Origin: Motacilla alba alba
Lineage: Eukaryota; Chordata; Aves; Passeriformes; Motacillidae
Direction: 5' to 3'
Length of the DNA: 64,000 nt
Assembly (NCBI RefSeq): GCF_015832195.1
Contig: NC_052027.1
Location: 744,001 to 808,000, forward strand
The notes under the pieces were generated by a model. It was not told the DNA's origin. It did not search any database and saw only the letters and a program-made list of their open reading frames with translations. Below are positions 32,401 to 43,448 of the stretch, piece after piece (within the stretch, counting starts at the first letter, position 1; every line of letters begins with the position of its first letter). Made by a program: the position numbers and the translations under genes.

Positions 32401-35281
32401 TGAATTTACATTGAAGATTAAAATGCCCAGGAAGCTGTCTGGGCCATCCAAGTTCCTAGTGGGATCTGCAGTGCTTTGTAGACATAAAGAGATTGAAAAC
32501 ATTTATCTTCCCCCACGATTAATAATAAATCAAGCGTCTTATGATTCTTCCTTTAGGTTTTAATTTTAAGCAAGCTGTTGAAATACAATCTCTAAACAAA
32601 AAAAGGTTCAGAACAGGCTTTGTTTGGATTGCAAACAGAAGTTTTGTTCTGTTTGGCACATAAAAAATACAAGTATATAAAAATGCAGCCTCCTGCAATA
32701 ACACATGGCTGCGAGCTGGGTTGGGTGGATGAGGAGGATTTATGTCTGCAGTCACAGCATCAATCTGAGCCTTGTGGGAGATGAAAAACGTGCTGAAGTG
32801 CACGAGGAGTGTCCCAGCCGGTGTCCACGGGCCAGCTCTGGGAATCCCAGCAGGACAGCCTGGTGTCTGCTGGGATGCAGGGCGTAAATAAACCAGCACT
32901 GAAACTTCATTGCCACGAGCTGAGGCACCCCAGCATGGCCTTCAAAAGGGGGAGGAAGTGCCTTGGTGTGGCTCAGCTTCCCCCAGAAATTCTGGTTCTG
33001 GATTCCCTGCAGGAGCCCGGGGCTCAGACCTCATCCCCCCACTCCCAGGGGCCTCTTCCCAGATTCCAGCCTAGGGGAAATATCCTCTTCCTCCTCCTCC
33101 TGCTGCTGCCAGGAGCAGCTCTGCTGTCGGATGCATTTCTCTGCTGTCAAACGTGAGCAGGATCCCGAGCCCAATTTCCAAGGAAATGGAGAGCCCTGTG
33201 TGGGGACATCAGAGCATGTTCCAAGCATTCATTGCTGCTCCTCTGAGCAGCCCCGTGTTACACAGCACTTTATCCAAAAGGGGATGAGAAAAAGGAGCAG
33301 CAGCAATAATGGCTCTAACAGGGAATGGGAGGAAAATGGAAATTCTGCCTTTTGCCAAGTGGGTGAGTGAGCTGAACATCAGCTCACCCAAACCAGCCCT
33401 GGCAGAGGGGCAGCTCTGGGTGTGAATGGAACAATATTTCACTTCCTGGGGAAAAAAACCCGGCTATTGGTCAAGATGTTTCTATGGTAACTGATATAAT
33501 TTCATTTTACTGATGGATTACACAGGAAAACTCCAGGGAGGTTTGAGATGATGGAGTTTCATCTGACAGAGCCTGGCAGGCTCTTTCTCTGAAGTTAGGA
33601 GGCAGTTCTGGTTATGTTTTATATTTTATACAACCATTTATAACCACACATGCTTTCTGTTCTACGTAGCCATTTTCCACGCGGGGGCTGTGTGTGCTAG
33701 CACTGCACAGAGCCTCGGCAGAGCCCCTGGGGTGGCTGCTCTGCCCCAGCAGGAGGGACCCGGGCTCTGCTCGGCCCCAGAGGTGGGAAGGGGCTGTCGG
33801 CAGTGGAATTTCCCCACAGGTCTTGTATTTGCCCATTTCTGAACTTGGAGCCAAGCAGCACTGAGGCAGCAGGCGACAAAACTCGAGGTCTTTGTTCTTA
33901 AAAGGTGTTTCTGCTGCAGGTGTAGAACACAGGTACAGGTGCAGCAGGCAGAAGAAAGCTAATTGTATTCCTCTTGAGGGGATCAATATTGCACAGTAGG
34001 GAAAGTTATGTATTGCCAGGTATCCTTTTATAAACAGCATTTCATTATGCCCATTATCATAACAGGCCTCTTTATCTCCTCTGTCAATATTTGGCTCTAT
34101 CAGGCACTGTCTTATCTTGAAAGTGAAAAATCCATCATTGTGACAGAAGGGAGGAAATACATGAACACCCACCTCTAATTTCTACCCGAGGCTGGAGGCC
34201 CAGAAGTGCTTTGAGGAGCTGCTGCAGGCTGGCATTCATTGTGTGCTTGAGCAGGGCTGGCAGTGCCCTTGTTAGGCTCTGAAATCCCTTCTGCTGCTCT
34301 CAGGGAGGATTTGGAATATTTGCAATATTTATTATTTGCAATAATAAATGTGCAGCCAACAGCTGCCCTTGCCCTGAGGGGAGCTGCTGCCCTCGGCTCC
34401 GTGCCCTGCCTGGGTTTGGGGCTCCCGTGCAGCTCCCGAGAGGTGAAAATGAGATGTACTGAGAGTCCCTTCATGACAGCACCAGCGGTGGAGTTACAAT
34501 GACACTTCTGCCTGGAAAGAGGCCTGGGGAGCCCCAGCTGCCCCTGGCACAGCCGCCTGCCTGCTGCTCTGCTGGGAGGGCCAGCAGGGGATGGAGAGGG
34601 CTCTGAGCAGAGCTGACCCCTCCTCCCGGGGCTTCCTCAGCCTCTGGAGTCCAGTCAGAGCCTCGGGCAGGCACCTGAGTGCTGCTGTGAAATCAGCATC
34701 TTCATAGGAACACCCCCTGTCTGCCTGGGCAGGGGGAGAGCTTTACTGCTAATTCAGCCTATAATTTCTAATTGTAATAATAATTATATATATTATTATT
34801 CATTAATAATTATTTTATTTACAATATAATTTATAACTAATCAATAATAATAATTTCGATAGATAGATAGATAGTAATTATGTCTAATAATTTCTGCTGG
34901 GAAAAACAGCCAGGGATTTCAGGCACACCTCGTTTCATCCTGGACAAACAGGTGGAGTGGTTGTGTTCCATGCACACACTGCAGCCAAAGAATTCCAGAG
35001 CTCAATCTCTGTGCCAGGGGTCAGGAACACAAATGTGACTGCTGCCTGTGGCAGCGGGGAGGGGACAGTGTGCCTGGAGCAGTGGGAGCCCAGCCTGGCC
35101 TCCGGGTGCCGTTGTTGGAGAGAAGGGGCTCAGCACAGGAGCCCTGGCAGTGCCCGTGCCGGGCTGGGGCACACGGTGCACGGTTCCCCCTCCAGTGCAG
35201 CTGCAAGGAAAAGGTGGAATGGGCTCAGAGAATCACAGCTCCCGCTCAGCTGGAGGGGACCCACACTGAGGGCAAGGAAGG
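32401..35281. other. Unique sequence with AT-rich islands, no gene seen
   Basis: 32480-32700 and 33430-34190 are AT-rich, unique and of normal complexity. The second contains GATGATGGAGTTTCATCTGA and GCCCATTATCATAACAGGCC and is one of the better conserved-element candidates downstream of GRM7. The AT-rich low-complexity part at 34755-34890 is listed separately. No supported exon. Confidence 0.5.
34755..34890. repeat. AT-rich low-complexity tract ending in (GATA)n
   Basis: ATTATT/AATAAT words over about 100 bp, followed by four GATA units at about 34858-34875. Confidence 0.88.
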
Positions 35282-35345
35282 CAGACTTTGCAGACTTTGC
35301 AGACCTTGCAGACTTTGCAGACTTTGCAGACCTTGCAGACTTCAG
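35282..35345. repeat. 9-bp tandem repeat (CAGACTTTG)
   Basis: Seven copies of CAGACTTTG or CAGACCTTG arranged so that a CAGACCTTG follows every two CAGACTTTG, giving a 27-bp higher-order unit. The unit is a multiple of three, so frames remain open. Confidence 0.95.
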
Positions 35346-36225
35346 GCAATAAATTTAAATCCTTCTCCTGCCGGGCTGCCGGGGTTCCCTGGCTGCCCTG
35401 GCCCCAGAGCACCCGCGGCCCTGCCCTCCAATTCCTGCCTCCATCCCAGCAGCGGGGATGGAAAGGGGGCATGAAGGGGAATGAGAACAGGGGAGGGAAA
35501 CATGGGTTGAAATGGAGAAAATGACTTTGGAACAATTCATACATGCTCGTGCATCCCTCATCAGAAGCAGCATTTTAAAAAGGTTAACACCTTGGCAGAG
35601 TTAATTGCTGTTCTTCCTCTTAAATTCCAGTGTAATTTCTGATTTCTTCCTCTGTTGTTGATCTTTCAGCTAAGTGGATTTTAAATAAAACAAATATTTA
35701 TGCCAGTAAAGCACACAACGGCTTCAGTGTTTAAGTAAAGCAAAGCAATTGAAACTTCCTTGTGTAAATATTGAAGGAAAGCAAAGCAAACAAACCCAGA
35801 AACTCACATGGCTGAAGGAAACGGCCTTAAAAACCTGAGGTTACACACCTCTTCCCATATAACTTATTTATTTCATTCATTTATTTATTTTATGTAATTA
35901 TATTTTCTTTAACTTTATTTTATGTAATTTCATTCCATTCTATTTCATCTACATTTTCTTTTGCTGGGCAGAATGGAGAGGGCAAGCCCCAGCTCTCTGA
36001 GGAATCATTCCTGGGGTAAAATGCTCTGTCCTTTCAAGGTGCCTCCCTTGTCCGTGAGCCTTGGCAGCCTCTGAGGGGCAGGAGTGGGGAGTCTGCTGCC
36101 CCGGCACCCCCGCTGCAGGCAGTGCTCCTGGGAAAGGAGCTGCAGCTGCCCTCTGGAAGGGAAGCAGCTCTGCAGGGGGACCTTGCCAAGCAGGGACAGG
36201 CGCTGGGGCCCCCAAAGAGCCGAGG
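35346..36225. other. Unique sequence, AT-rich 35560-35960
   Basis: 35560-35960 is AT-rich with TTTATTTATTTTATGTAATT-type words toward its end, partly simple sequence. The rest is GC-rich unique DNA. No gene seen. Confidence 0.5.
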
Positions 36226-36640
36226 GGCTGCTCCTGCTCCTGGGGGATCTCAGGAGCTGCTCCTGGGGGATCTCGGGGGATCTCAGGGGCTGCTCCTGAA
36301 CCTGAGGGATCTCAGGGGCTGCTCCTGATCCTGGGGGATCTCAGTGGATCTCAGGGGCTGCTCCTGATCCTGGGGGGATCTTGGGGGTTGCCCCTTCTCC
36401 TGGGGGATCTCAGGAGCTGCTCCTGCTCCTGGGGGATCGCAGGGGATCTCGGGGGCTGCTCCTGCCCTGGGGGATCTCAGGGATTTCAGGGGCTGCTCCT
36501 GAACTTGGGGCATCTTGGAGGCTGCCCCTTCTCCTGGGGGATCTCAGGGGCTGCTCCTGCTCCTGGGGGATCTCAGGGGCTGCTCCTGCCCTGGGGGATC
36601 TCAGGGGCTGCTCCTGCTCCTGGGGGATCTCGGGGAACAC
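36226..36640. repeat. Minisatellite based on CTGGGGGATCTCAGGGGCTG
   Basis: About 14 units of 24-38 bp combining CTGGGGGATCTCAGGGG with one to several CTGCTCCTG steps. It is irregular in length because the CTGCTC part has slipped independently. Confidence 0.93.
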
Positions 36641-37787
36641 CCCAAACCAGGCTGGGCATGGGGAGGGACTGTGGGAGCTGCTTCCCCAAGCAGAGGAGGA
36701 ACCACGGGACCTCCTGCAGCCAGGAGACACAATGATGGCCCAGGTTCGGGTCAGAGCTGGGGAGAGGCTGCAGGGAGGGCAGCAGCAGGGAGGGTGTCCC
36801 TGAGTGTCCCTGGAGGGGGCCAGGCTGGGGGCTCAGTGTCCCTCCTGTCCCCCAGCTGTGCCAGTCCCCAGTAAAGGTGTGCAGCTCCCTGCCCTGTGCA
36901 GGCTGTGCCTCAGCCGGGGCTGGGCAAACACCTTTCGGGGCTGGGTGGGAGCAGACAGCAGCTCTGGGTATTCCATGTGCTGCTCGCTCCGGAGGAGGGA
37001 TGAGGCCCAGCCCTGGGCAGTGATGGAAAATGCAGGGGCCGCTCTGGCTGCTAGCCCTGTGCTGCTGGGAGCCCACAGCAGGGCAGGGACAGCAGCCAGG
37101 GGCCACAGAGAGCCAGAGCCCCCCTTTCCTGCTGCCTGCCTTGCGAGTCCCTGCTGAGCCCCTGGGCCCCCTCCCAGGGTGGGAAAGGCACTGGCCAGGA
37201 TTGAGGCGCTCCAAAGGCACGTGTGGGAGAGCAGAGACAGGATTACCCCAAGCAAAAAGGGCAAGGTGCACCCATCTTATGATTCAATCCAGTGGGAGAC
37301 AGTCATTTCTGTAAATTCAAGGCACTAGGCTGAGGTGCATTCAGCACAGATTAGCGAGGCTCTGCCTGGAAGGGCCCCTTGAAACCTGTGTGGTGCCCAT
37401 TGTTGTGCGAGGTGCTGGCTCCAACCCTGAGCAACAAGATAAAAGCTTGTGACTGGGAGAAAGAGCTGCTGTCCTTGCTGGATTTAATAAATCTGCTGCA
37501 GGGACAATAAGCCTGAGATAAACCCGGACAAAGCCTCTTGCCGGGGAGTTCTTTTGGCAGGTGGAAGGGAAGGACAGCGTGTCATTGTGGTTTGGGACCG
37601 TGCGTGTCACCGGGCTGCTGGGACCTTCCCGGGGTCCGAGCAGAGGCTTTGGCATTCCCTGGGCACAGCCAGGGCTGCCTGGGGGGAAAGGGCCGTGGCT
37701 CTGCCCCGTGCCACCCTCGGGCACCGGTCAGATGCTCAGCACCAAAAAACTGGAGGAAAAAATAAAGCTGAGATCGTTCTTGAGGGA
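36641..37787. other. Unique sequence, no gene seen
   Basis: GC-rich to about 37270, then more balanced. Overlapping open frames on both strands lack homology or splice support. Confidence 0.5.
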
Positions 37788-37828
37788 AAAAAAAAAATTA
37801 AAAAAGAAAAAAAAAAGAAAAAAAAAAG
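37788..37828. repeat. A-rich tract
   Basis: Runs of 8-10 A separated by TT or G. Simple sequence; it could be an old poly(A) tail, but no retrocopy body is visible upstream. Confidence 0.88.
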
Positions 37829-37884
37829 GAGTATTCTTCTGGGGTGGTATAAAATAACAGAATTTTCTGAAAATAAAATTTGCT

Positions 37885-38012
37885 GGAAATAAATACGTGG
37901 GTTGGAAAAAGGCTTCCAAGATCATCAGGTCCAGCTTTCAACCACCGTGCCCATCAGCCACCTCTCCTTCAGGGATGGGGATGGCACCACTTCCCTGTTC
38001 CATTGCTTGGCC
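37885..38012 (-). mobile_element. CR1-type LINE 3' fragment, minus orientation
   Basis: GTGGGTTGGAAAAAGGCTTC, CAAGATCATCAGGTCCAGCT, a CCACCGTGCCCATCAGCCAC segment and GGGATGGGGATGGCACCACT follow the typical antisense CR1 order. It is truncated after about 130 bp, where AT-rich sequence takes over. Confidence 0.78.
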
Positions 38013-39002
38013 GATTTTCAGAGAATAAATTTTTATTAATGCAAAATAATCGTTAACATTAAATACTAATTAAATTTCAAATTTATAATTTAATGATAAA
38101 ATTTAATTGTTAAAATTAAATCACGGTTTAAATTACTGTTAATTAATGCTAAATAATTGTGGCTGCGTCAAGGGGAGCAAATCCTGCTCCCCTGGAGCTC
38201 CCAAGTTCAAATCCATTTGCTCCCAAGTGTGGGCTGAGGGGGAGTAAGGAACAGAAGCAAGCCCAGAGGGCACACCAGCCCTCCTGGGACTCCAGGTTTG
38301 TCACCTGCATTCAGCCACGCTCCCAATTTGCCTTTCTGGGAAAGGCCTGGGACACTGAGGGCTGCTGATGGAATTCTGACTCCACGGGAGCCAGAGGCAA
38401 AGCTGGATGGAAGCAGCACCTCACCCCTCAGCTCTTATTAATCTATTAGAAATGATATTAATTATGCCACTAGCACAAAAAGCAATTATCAAAATATTTT
38501 GCTAAACATCTTAAAAAATGTTATTTACCAAAAACCACTCAACTGTATCAAAGCCCTGACAAAAAGCTCTCTCAGAAATTAATAAATATGTTTGATTAGC
38601 ACTTTCATGGATGCACAGATTCTGCATATGGGAGCATTATAGTGCATTTAATTATATATAAAGGCAATTAATGTCACAAATTAAGACTAAGCTCTGACTC
38701 GGGCTAAATAATTGTCATTATCTATCATACAACATGCCCAGAAAGCTTAACTCTGCAATGATTTTAATGAACAATAAACTTGGCATTTACATACCAAAAC
38801 AATTTGGTGTAATTCAGTCTCAATAATAAATGGCAACAAAAAAAAATCACTCCCATTCTTGGGGAATTTTCTCCTTTCATGATCACAGGGGCGTTTTTCA
38901 CAGCACATTCATCGCTCATCACGATGGGAAAGGGAACATTTCCTGTCTGCAGCTGGGCCCTACAGCACAGCCTGAGGGCAAGGGGATGCTCCAGCTCTAC
39001 CC
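38013..39002. other. AT-rich unique sequence
   Basis: 38013-38165 is very AT-rich and low-complexity. 38430-38840 is AT-rich but of normal complexity, with GAAATTAATAAATATG and TTTAATTATATATAAAGG. The second block is a conserved-element candidate about 2.5 kb downstream of the GRM7 poly(A) region. No gene seen. Confidence 0.5.
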
Positions 39003-39250
39003 CAGGAGTCATCCCTGTCACCTGGGGGCTGATCTCCATGGAGGTGTCCATAACACCCCAGGAGTCATCCCTGTCACCTGGGGCTGATCTCCTCCATGGA
39101 GGTGTCCACAGCACCCAGGAGTCATCCCTGTCACCTGGGCTGATCTCCATGGAGGTGTCCATAGCACCCAGGAGTCATCCCTGTCACCTGGGCTGATCTC
39201 CATGGAGGTGTCCATAGCACCCCAGGGGTCATTCCCATCACCTGGGGGCT
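39003..39250. repeat. Minisatellite, about 55-58 bp unit
   Basis: Four and a half copies of CAGGAGTCATCCCTGTCACC, TGGGGCTGATCTCCATGGAG, GTGTCCATAGCACCC. Small indels distinguish the copies (an extra CTC in copy 2). Confidence 0.94.
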
Positions 39251-39394
39251 GATTTCCAGGGCAGGACAGCTCTCCATGGAGCTGCAGGGGGTGGCACCTC
39301 CCAGCCCATCCAGGGACCCCCATCCCTGCTCTGCCCAGCCCAGGGCTCCCTGGCCCCTCCCAACACACGGGTGGGCTTTCTGGGAAACCAGTCA

Positions 39395-39600
39395 CTGGAC
39401 AAACCACTGCAGAAACTGCGGGGACAAACCAGTACAGAAACCCTGCAGGAACAAACCAGTGCAGAAACTGTGCAGGAACAAACCAGTACAGAAACTGCAG
39501 GGACAAACCAGTACAGAAACAGCAGGGACAAACCAGTACAGAAACCCTGAAGGGCCAAACCAGTACAGAAACCCTGAAGGGACCAAACCAGTATGATGAC
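39395..39600. repeat. Minisatellite, 22-25 bp unit (GGGACAAACCAGTACAGAAA)
   Basis: About eight or nine copies of GGGACAAACCAGTACAGAAA followed by CTGCA, CCCTGCA or CCCTGAA. The array thins out into unique sequence at both ends. Confidence 0.93.
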
Positions 39601-41384
39601 ACCAGTGTGTACTCAGTGGGGAATGAGATGAAGCTGTTATGGAAACAATGGTAACACTGCACCGATGCTAAGTGCAGCCAATTGTAAAATAAAAGACTCT
39701 AAATGGAGTTAAAGGCTCGTGGTTCTGTGTTTGAAAAGGAGCTGTGTGGGTGTAATAGTGTGGTGCAGTTTGTGAAATAAAAATAAAAATTGATCCACAG
39801 TGCAGAGTGCAACATCTTCACCTTGTGTCAGCTCTTAAACCAGAACCTTGCTGGGCTCAGGGACTTGCTTCAGAGTCTAATGCATAGAAATAGGGGTGGA
39901 GGTGATAAAAAAATTCCTAATGCATTCATATTATTAATTTATTTTTTTTAAATACAACTAACATGATTATGTGTCGCTTATCGGTTCTGCTTGAGTGTGT
40001 TGTAGCAGGGTGCTCTGCCTGGAATGGGGTAAAACAACTCCAGTAAGGCCCTGTCTGCAAAGCTGTCAGTGCTGGATGAAGGGGGGTCACGCTGCTTTTG
40101 GGGTGAATAATGCTGAAACCAGCCTGATTCATCAGTCCCAAAGTTAAATATCCCGAGGGGAAGTGAAGATGAGCTTGGATCCAGCTGCATCCCAACTCCT
40201 CTCTGAGGAGCTCAGGAGCTGGGGGGTCCCTTCTGCCCCTCGTGATTGAATGGGAGGGTTTCCCTAAAAACTGGGGACTTTGCCTGGGGCTCCCAATCTG
40301 CCCAGGACACGCGTGTGTAGCACAGAGTGGTCATGTGTGCATATATGCACACAAAAAGAGATTTATGGATATGGAGGTTCAGCTTCGAGAGAGCCACTAA
40401 TGCACGCGGGGTCCCTCATTCCCCATCACCCCCTCTCAGCAGCACCATTCCCTCTTTCCACTTCAGTCCCCCCTTCACCAAAATAAAGTCAAAAACAAAC
40501 CAACAAACCATTTTTTTCCCCATTCATAAAAAACCAAAAGAAAGTCTTTGAGTAAGAAACATTTGTTTGATGGCAATGTACTTATTTAGCCCAACACTAG
40601 CTCTGTCCCTGTGCTATGGGAACAGGAAAATGCTGCAGCACCTCTGCCTTCATTATTAGCTGGCCTGGTAATTAGTTTGTTGCTAACGAAGCCTTTACCT
40701 GGGTGGAGTTCCATCTGGAGTCAGCTGCAGTTCACTCCAAGGTGTCCCCCCAAGCCATGGCCGTGCAGAGCAGGCAGGCTGTGACACCCAGCTCCTCATC
40801 TCCACGAGCCCTGTCGCAGCTGTCACAGCTCCTCCTGACGCTGATTAACTTCATCAGGATAATTGATCAAGTTGTCTGCAGAAAATGGGAGGCTAAACAC
40901 CTTCCCAGGCTCCATCAGAGCAGGAGCCGTGGTTGCCATGCCGAAGGCGCTGCAGGTGCTGTGCTGCAAAGGGAATGAGTTTCCTCTCACCTCTTGCCTC
41001 AACTTTTCCCTTTTCCTGCCCCAGCTCAGCCAGCCTGTGCCTGGCAGATTGACTCTGATTAACTGCTCACGTAATTACCTTCTGGTGTGCTGTTGAACGT
41101 AGTGTCCTTCAAAGGCAGCAGGAGCCTCAGCAGCTGACAGCAGCTTTGGAGACATCAAACCCTGACAGGAGTTGGCACTGTGGGACTCCAGCCTGGCTTT
41201 CGGGGTGGTTACAGACCTTTAAAATCCTTCCAAGCACTTTTCCCCCTGCAATCGGCCGCCAGCTCCCCCAGGACTTTCTCCAGACCTCGTGCACAAGCCC
41301 CTCTGTGCTGGGCTTCTGGATGCCTCACAGCGTCATGAAATAAATGTTAAGTCACCAGGGGGAAGGGGGAGGGAACAACTGAAA
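39601..41384. other. Unique sequence immediately downstream of GRM7
   Basis: AT-rich 39660-39980, mixed 39990-40480, A-rich patch 40480-40550, then balanced unique sequence with GATTAACTTCATCAGGATAA and CTCTGATTAACTGCTCACGT near 40840-41080. No open frame has support. This is the 3' flank of the GRM7 transcription unit. Confidence 0.5.
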
Positions 41385-41391
41385 AAATATA

Positions 41392-41434
41392 TTTATTGGA
41401 GTAAATAAAAAAAAGTTAACCAAAATCCTTTATT
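41392..41434 (-). terminator. GRM7: GRM7 polyadenylation signals (two AATAAA)
   Basis: On the minus strand AATAAA occurs at 41429-41434 (followed by GG) and again at 41392-41397. U/GU-rich sequence lies downstream of both (GGTTAACTTTTTTTATTT and TATATTTTTTCAGTTGTTCC in RNA sense). Cleavage is expected 10-30 nt beyond whichever signal is used, at about 41370-41420. They end the AT-rich unique part of the putative 3' UTR. Confidence 0.68.
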
Positions 41435-42254
41435 GATACATTCTTGGATAATATCACAGGATCGAGAGAATGGAAAGGGAGGGAGGAGGTTGCGGCAAAG
41501 ATTGGTTTCACTAAATTGGCACATAAGCAGCAAGATTAACGAAATTACTTATTACAAACAGTAGAAAACATACATGCTTCTGTAAGTCCTTATCACACTG
41601 GTCAATCATGGTGGGGCATCAACAAAGAAAAACCTCAAGACATGTAAAAGCCATATTCTTTCCTTCAAATATCCTAAGAATCATTGAAATTATTGCAAAA
41701 TAGTCATATACCTTAAAGAAAAGAACAAAGTAGAACACAAATACAAATATCAAACATAAATTATTAACATGTACCATAAAATACATTACTGGCATGCATT
41801 CCAAAGATCAAGACCTCTACTAAAACTCAGCAAAAATCCTTCCTGCTTCCTCTGCAGCCCATCGGAGGTGTGAAGGGGGGGACAAACTTCGCCAGCACAG
41901 TTTTTGGTCTTTAAATTCTTTTTTTTGTTTGTTTGTTTGTTTAGTTAAAAAAAATAAGGTATATGGATTGCAGTGATACAAGAATAATAATACAAGTCAT
42001 GTACACAGGCCTCAGATCCTCAGTTGTCGGTTGGTTTGAGAGGTGCCGAGAGCACAGGGCCTCAATGAAACTGTGCATCCAAAAAACAAACAGTGACCTC
42101 GGAACAACATGGATGGCAATATGCAAAAAATCCTCACAAACTGTACAGAGAGTTCAAAAACTTGCAGTCTGGAAGTACATAGAAAGACAGAATTAGCCCC
42201 TTAGAGTCCAGAGCAGCCGAGTGCAGCCGGCCCAGGGAGCCGCTCCTGAGGCGC

Positions 42255-42630
42255 GGCCATGGCGGCCCTGAGGCCATGGCAGTCCCAAGGCTGGAGAGGC
42301 CCCAAGGCCATGGCAGCCCCAAGGCCATGGTAGTCCCAAGGCTGGAGAGGCCCCAAGGCCATGGCAGCCCCAAGGCCATGGTAGTCCCAAGGCTGGAGAG
42401 GCCCCAAGGCCATGGCGGCCCTGAGGCCACGGCAGTCCCAAGGCCATGGTAGTCCCAAGGCTGGAGAGGCCCCAAGGCCACGGTGGCTCCAAGGTTATGG
42501 CGGCCGCAAGGCTGGAAAGGCCCCAAGGCCACGGTGGCCCCAAGGCCACGGCGGCTCCAAGGCCACGGCGGCTCCAAGGCCATGGCAGCCCCAGGGCTGG
42601 AGAGGCCCCAAGGCCATGGCGGCCCTGAGC
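42255..42630. repeat. Minisatellite inside the GRM7 3' UTR, about 17-bp core / 51-bp unit
   Basis: The plus strand shows GCCCCAAGGCCATGGCA, GCCCCAAGGCCATGGTA and GTCCCAAGGCTGGAGAG sub-units that together form a 51-bp higher-order unit early in the array and a looser 17-bp array later. About 22 sub-units. It lies 170-550 bp after the mGluR7a stop, so it would be transcribed into the mature GRM7 mRNA as a GC-rich, structured block (NcoI-like CCATGG in many copies). Confidence 0.93.
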
Positions 42631-42798
42631 CCTGAGGCCAGGCCAGTGCCGTGCGGAGCCAGCAGCGATGGAGGAGATCCCGGGAGCGGCCTGGAGCCGG
42701 GGCTCCTCTCGCCTCCCCCGTGCCCGGTGCCCCGGACCCCGTGCGGGGAGCTCAGCGAGGCGGGTGGGCTCGTGGCCCGTGCCCCATGGCAGCTGGGC

Positions 42799-42848
42799 CT
42801 AGATCACCAGGTTGTTGTAGCTCACGTACTTCTTTTTTGCAGCAGGGC
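42799..42848 (-). CDS. GRM7: GRM7 terminal coding exon, mGluR7a C-terminus (partial gene)
   Basis: GRM7 encodes metabotropic glutamate receptor 7, a class C, Gi/o-coupled presynaptic receptor that lowers glutamate release. Seen here is the last exon. The minus-strand intron ends with a possible branch point CTGAC (A at 42871) and the pyrimidine tract TCTGCTTCTCTTGCAG. The exon starts at 42848 with GC completing a split codon and encodes PAAKKKYVSYNNLVI and TAG (42799-42801). From memory this equals the mammalian mGluR7a tail after ...DPNS. The C-terminal LVI is the PDZ ligand known to bind PICK1 and anchor the receptor presynaptically. The incoming phase needs an upstream exon ending in one extra base (A for AGC, Ser), the same phase as the 7b exon. 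The rest of the receptor lies outside the visible sequence. Identification is firm because of the exact tail, splice site and stop together with the 7b exon upstream. Confidence 0.96.
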
Positions 42849-42914
42849 CTGCAAGAGAAGCAGACGGGGGTCAGAGCCCACGGCCGAGCCCTCGGTGGGG
42901 CTGGCACTGCACCA

Positions 42915-43448
42915 GGGGCACTGGGATGGGGACACAGCAGGAATGGGGACGTGCCTGGGATGGGGACACAGCAGGAATGGGGACGTGCCCGGGATGGGGA
43001 CACAGCAGGACTGGGGATGGCTGGAAATGGGGACGTGCTCAGAATGGAGACACACCAGGAATGGGGACGTGCCCGGGATGGGGACACAGCAGGAATGGGG
43101 ATGTGCCCGGGATGGGGACACACCAGGACCGGGGATGGCTGGAAATGGGGACGTGCTCAGAATGGAGACACACCAGGAATGGGGACGTGCCTGGGATGGG
43201 GACGTGCCCGGGATGGGGATATTCCCGGGATGGGGACACACCAGGAATGGAGATGTGCCTGGGCTGGGGACGTGCCCGGGATGGGGACATGCCCAGGATG
43301 GGGATGTGCTGGGAATGGAGACACACTGGGAATGGGGATGTGCTGGGAATGGAGACACACTGGCACTGGGAATGGGGATGTGCTGGGAATAGGGACACAC
43401 CAGGAATGGGGACGTGCCTGGGATGGGGATGTGCCCGGGATGGGGACA
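42915..43448. repeat. Minisatellite just upstream of the last GRM7 exon, 34-bp unit with 17-bp core
   Basis: On the plus strand GGAATGGGGACGTGCCC alternates with GGGATGGGGACACAGCA, about 31 sub-units of roughly 17 bp. In the distal half variants with GGAGACACACTGG and GATGTGCTGG form their own runs. It lies in the intron starting 67 bp before the mGluR7a exon. It carries GGGGACA like several arrays downstream of the gene. The long frames through it are artefacts. Confidence 0.95.

Larger units (their letters stand above)
41385..42798 (-). other. GRM7: GRM7 3' untranslated region (mGluR7a stop to poly(A) region)
   Basis: This is the transcribed sequence after the mGluR7a stop codon (42799-42801) on the minus strand. 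It has three parts. 42640-42798 is GC- and CpG-rich. About 42255-42630 is a GC-rich minisatellite, listed separately. 41440-42240 is unique, AT-rich and repeat-free, as expected for a conserved vertebrate 3' UTR. Two AATAAA signals lie at the distal end. Total length is about 1.4 kb, or about 1.0 kb without the minisatellite. The 3' boundary is inferred from the poly(A) signals, not from transcripts. In mGluR7b mRNAs the same sequence would also be 3' UTR, together with the non-coding part of the last exon. Confidence 0.8.

Noticed and set aside
41392..41434. Other AATAAA-like words on the minus strand (for example near 14750 and 15950) as gene ends
   Set aside because: They are not preceded by any supportable coding exon, so they are treated as chance in AT-rich patches.
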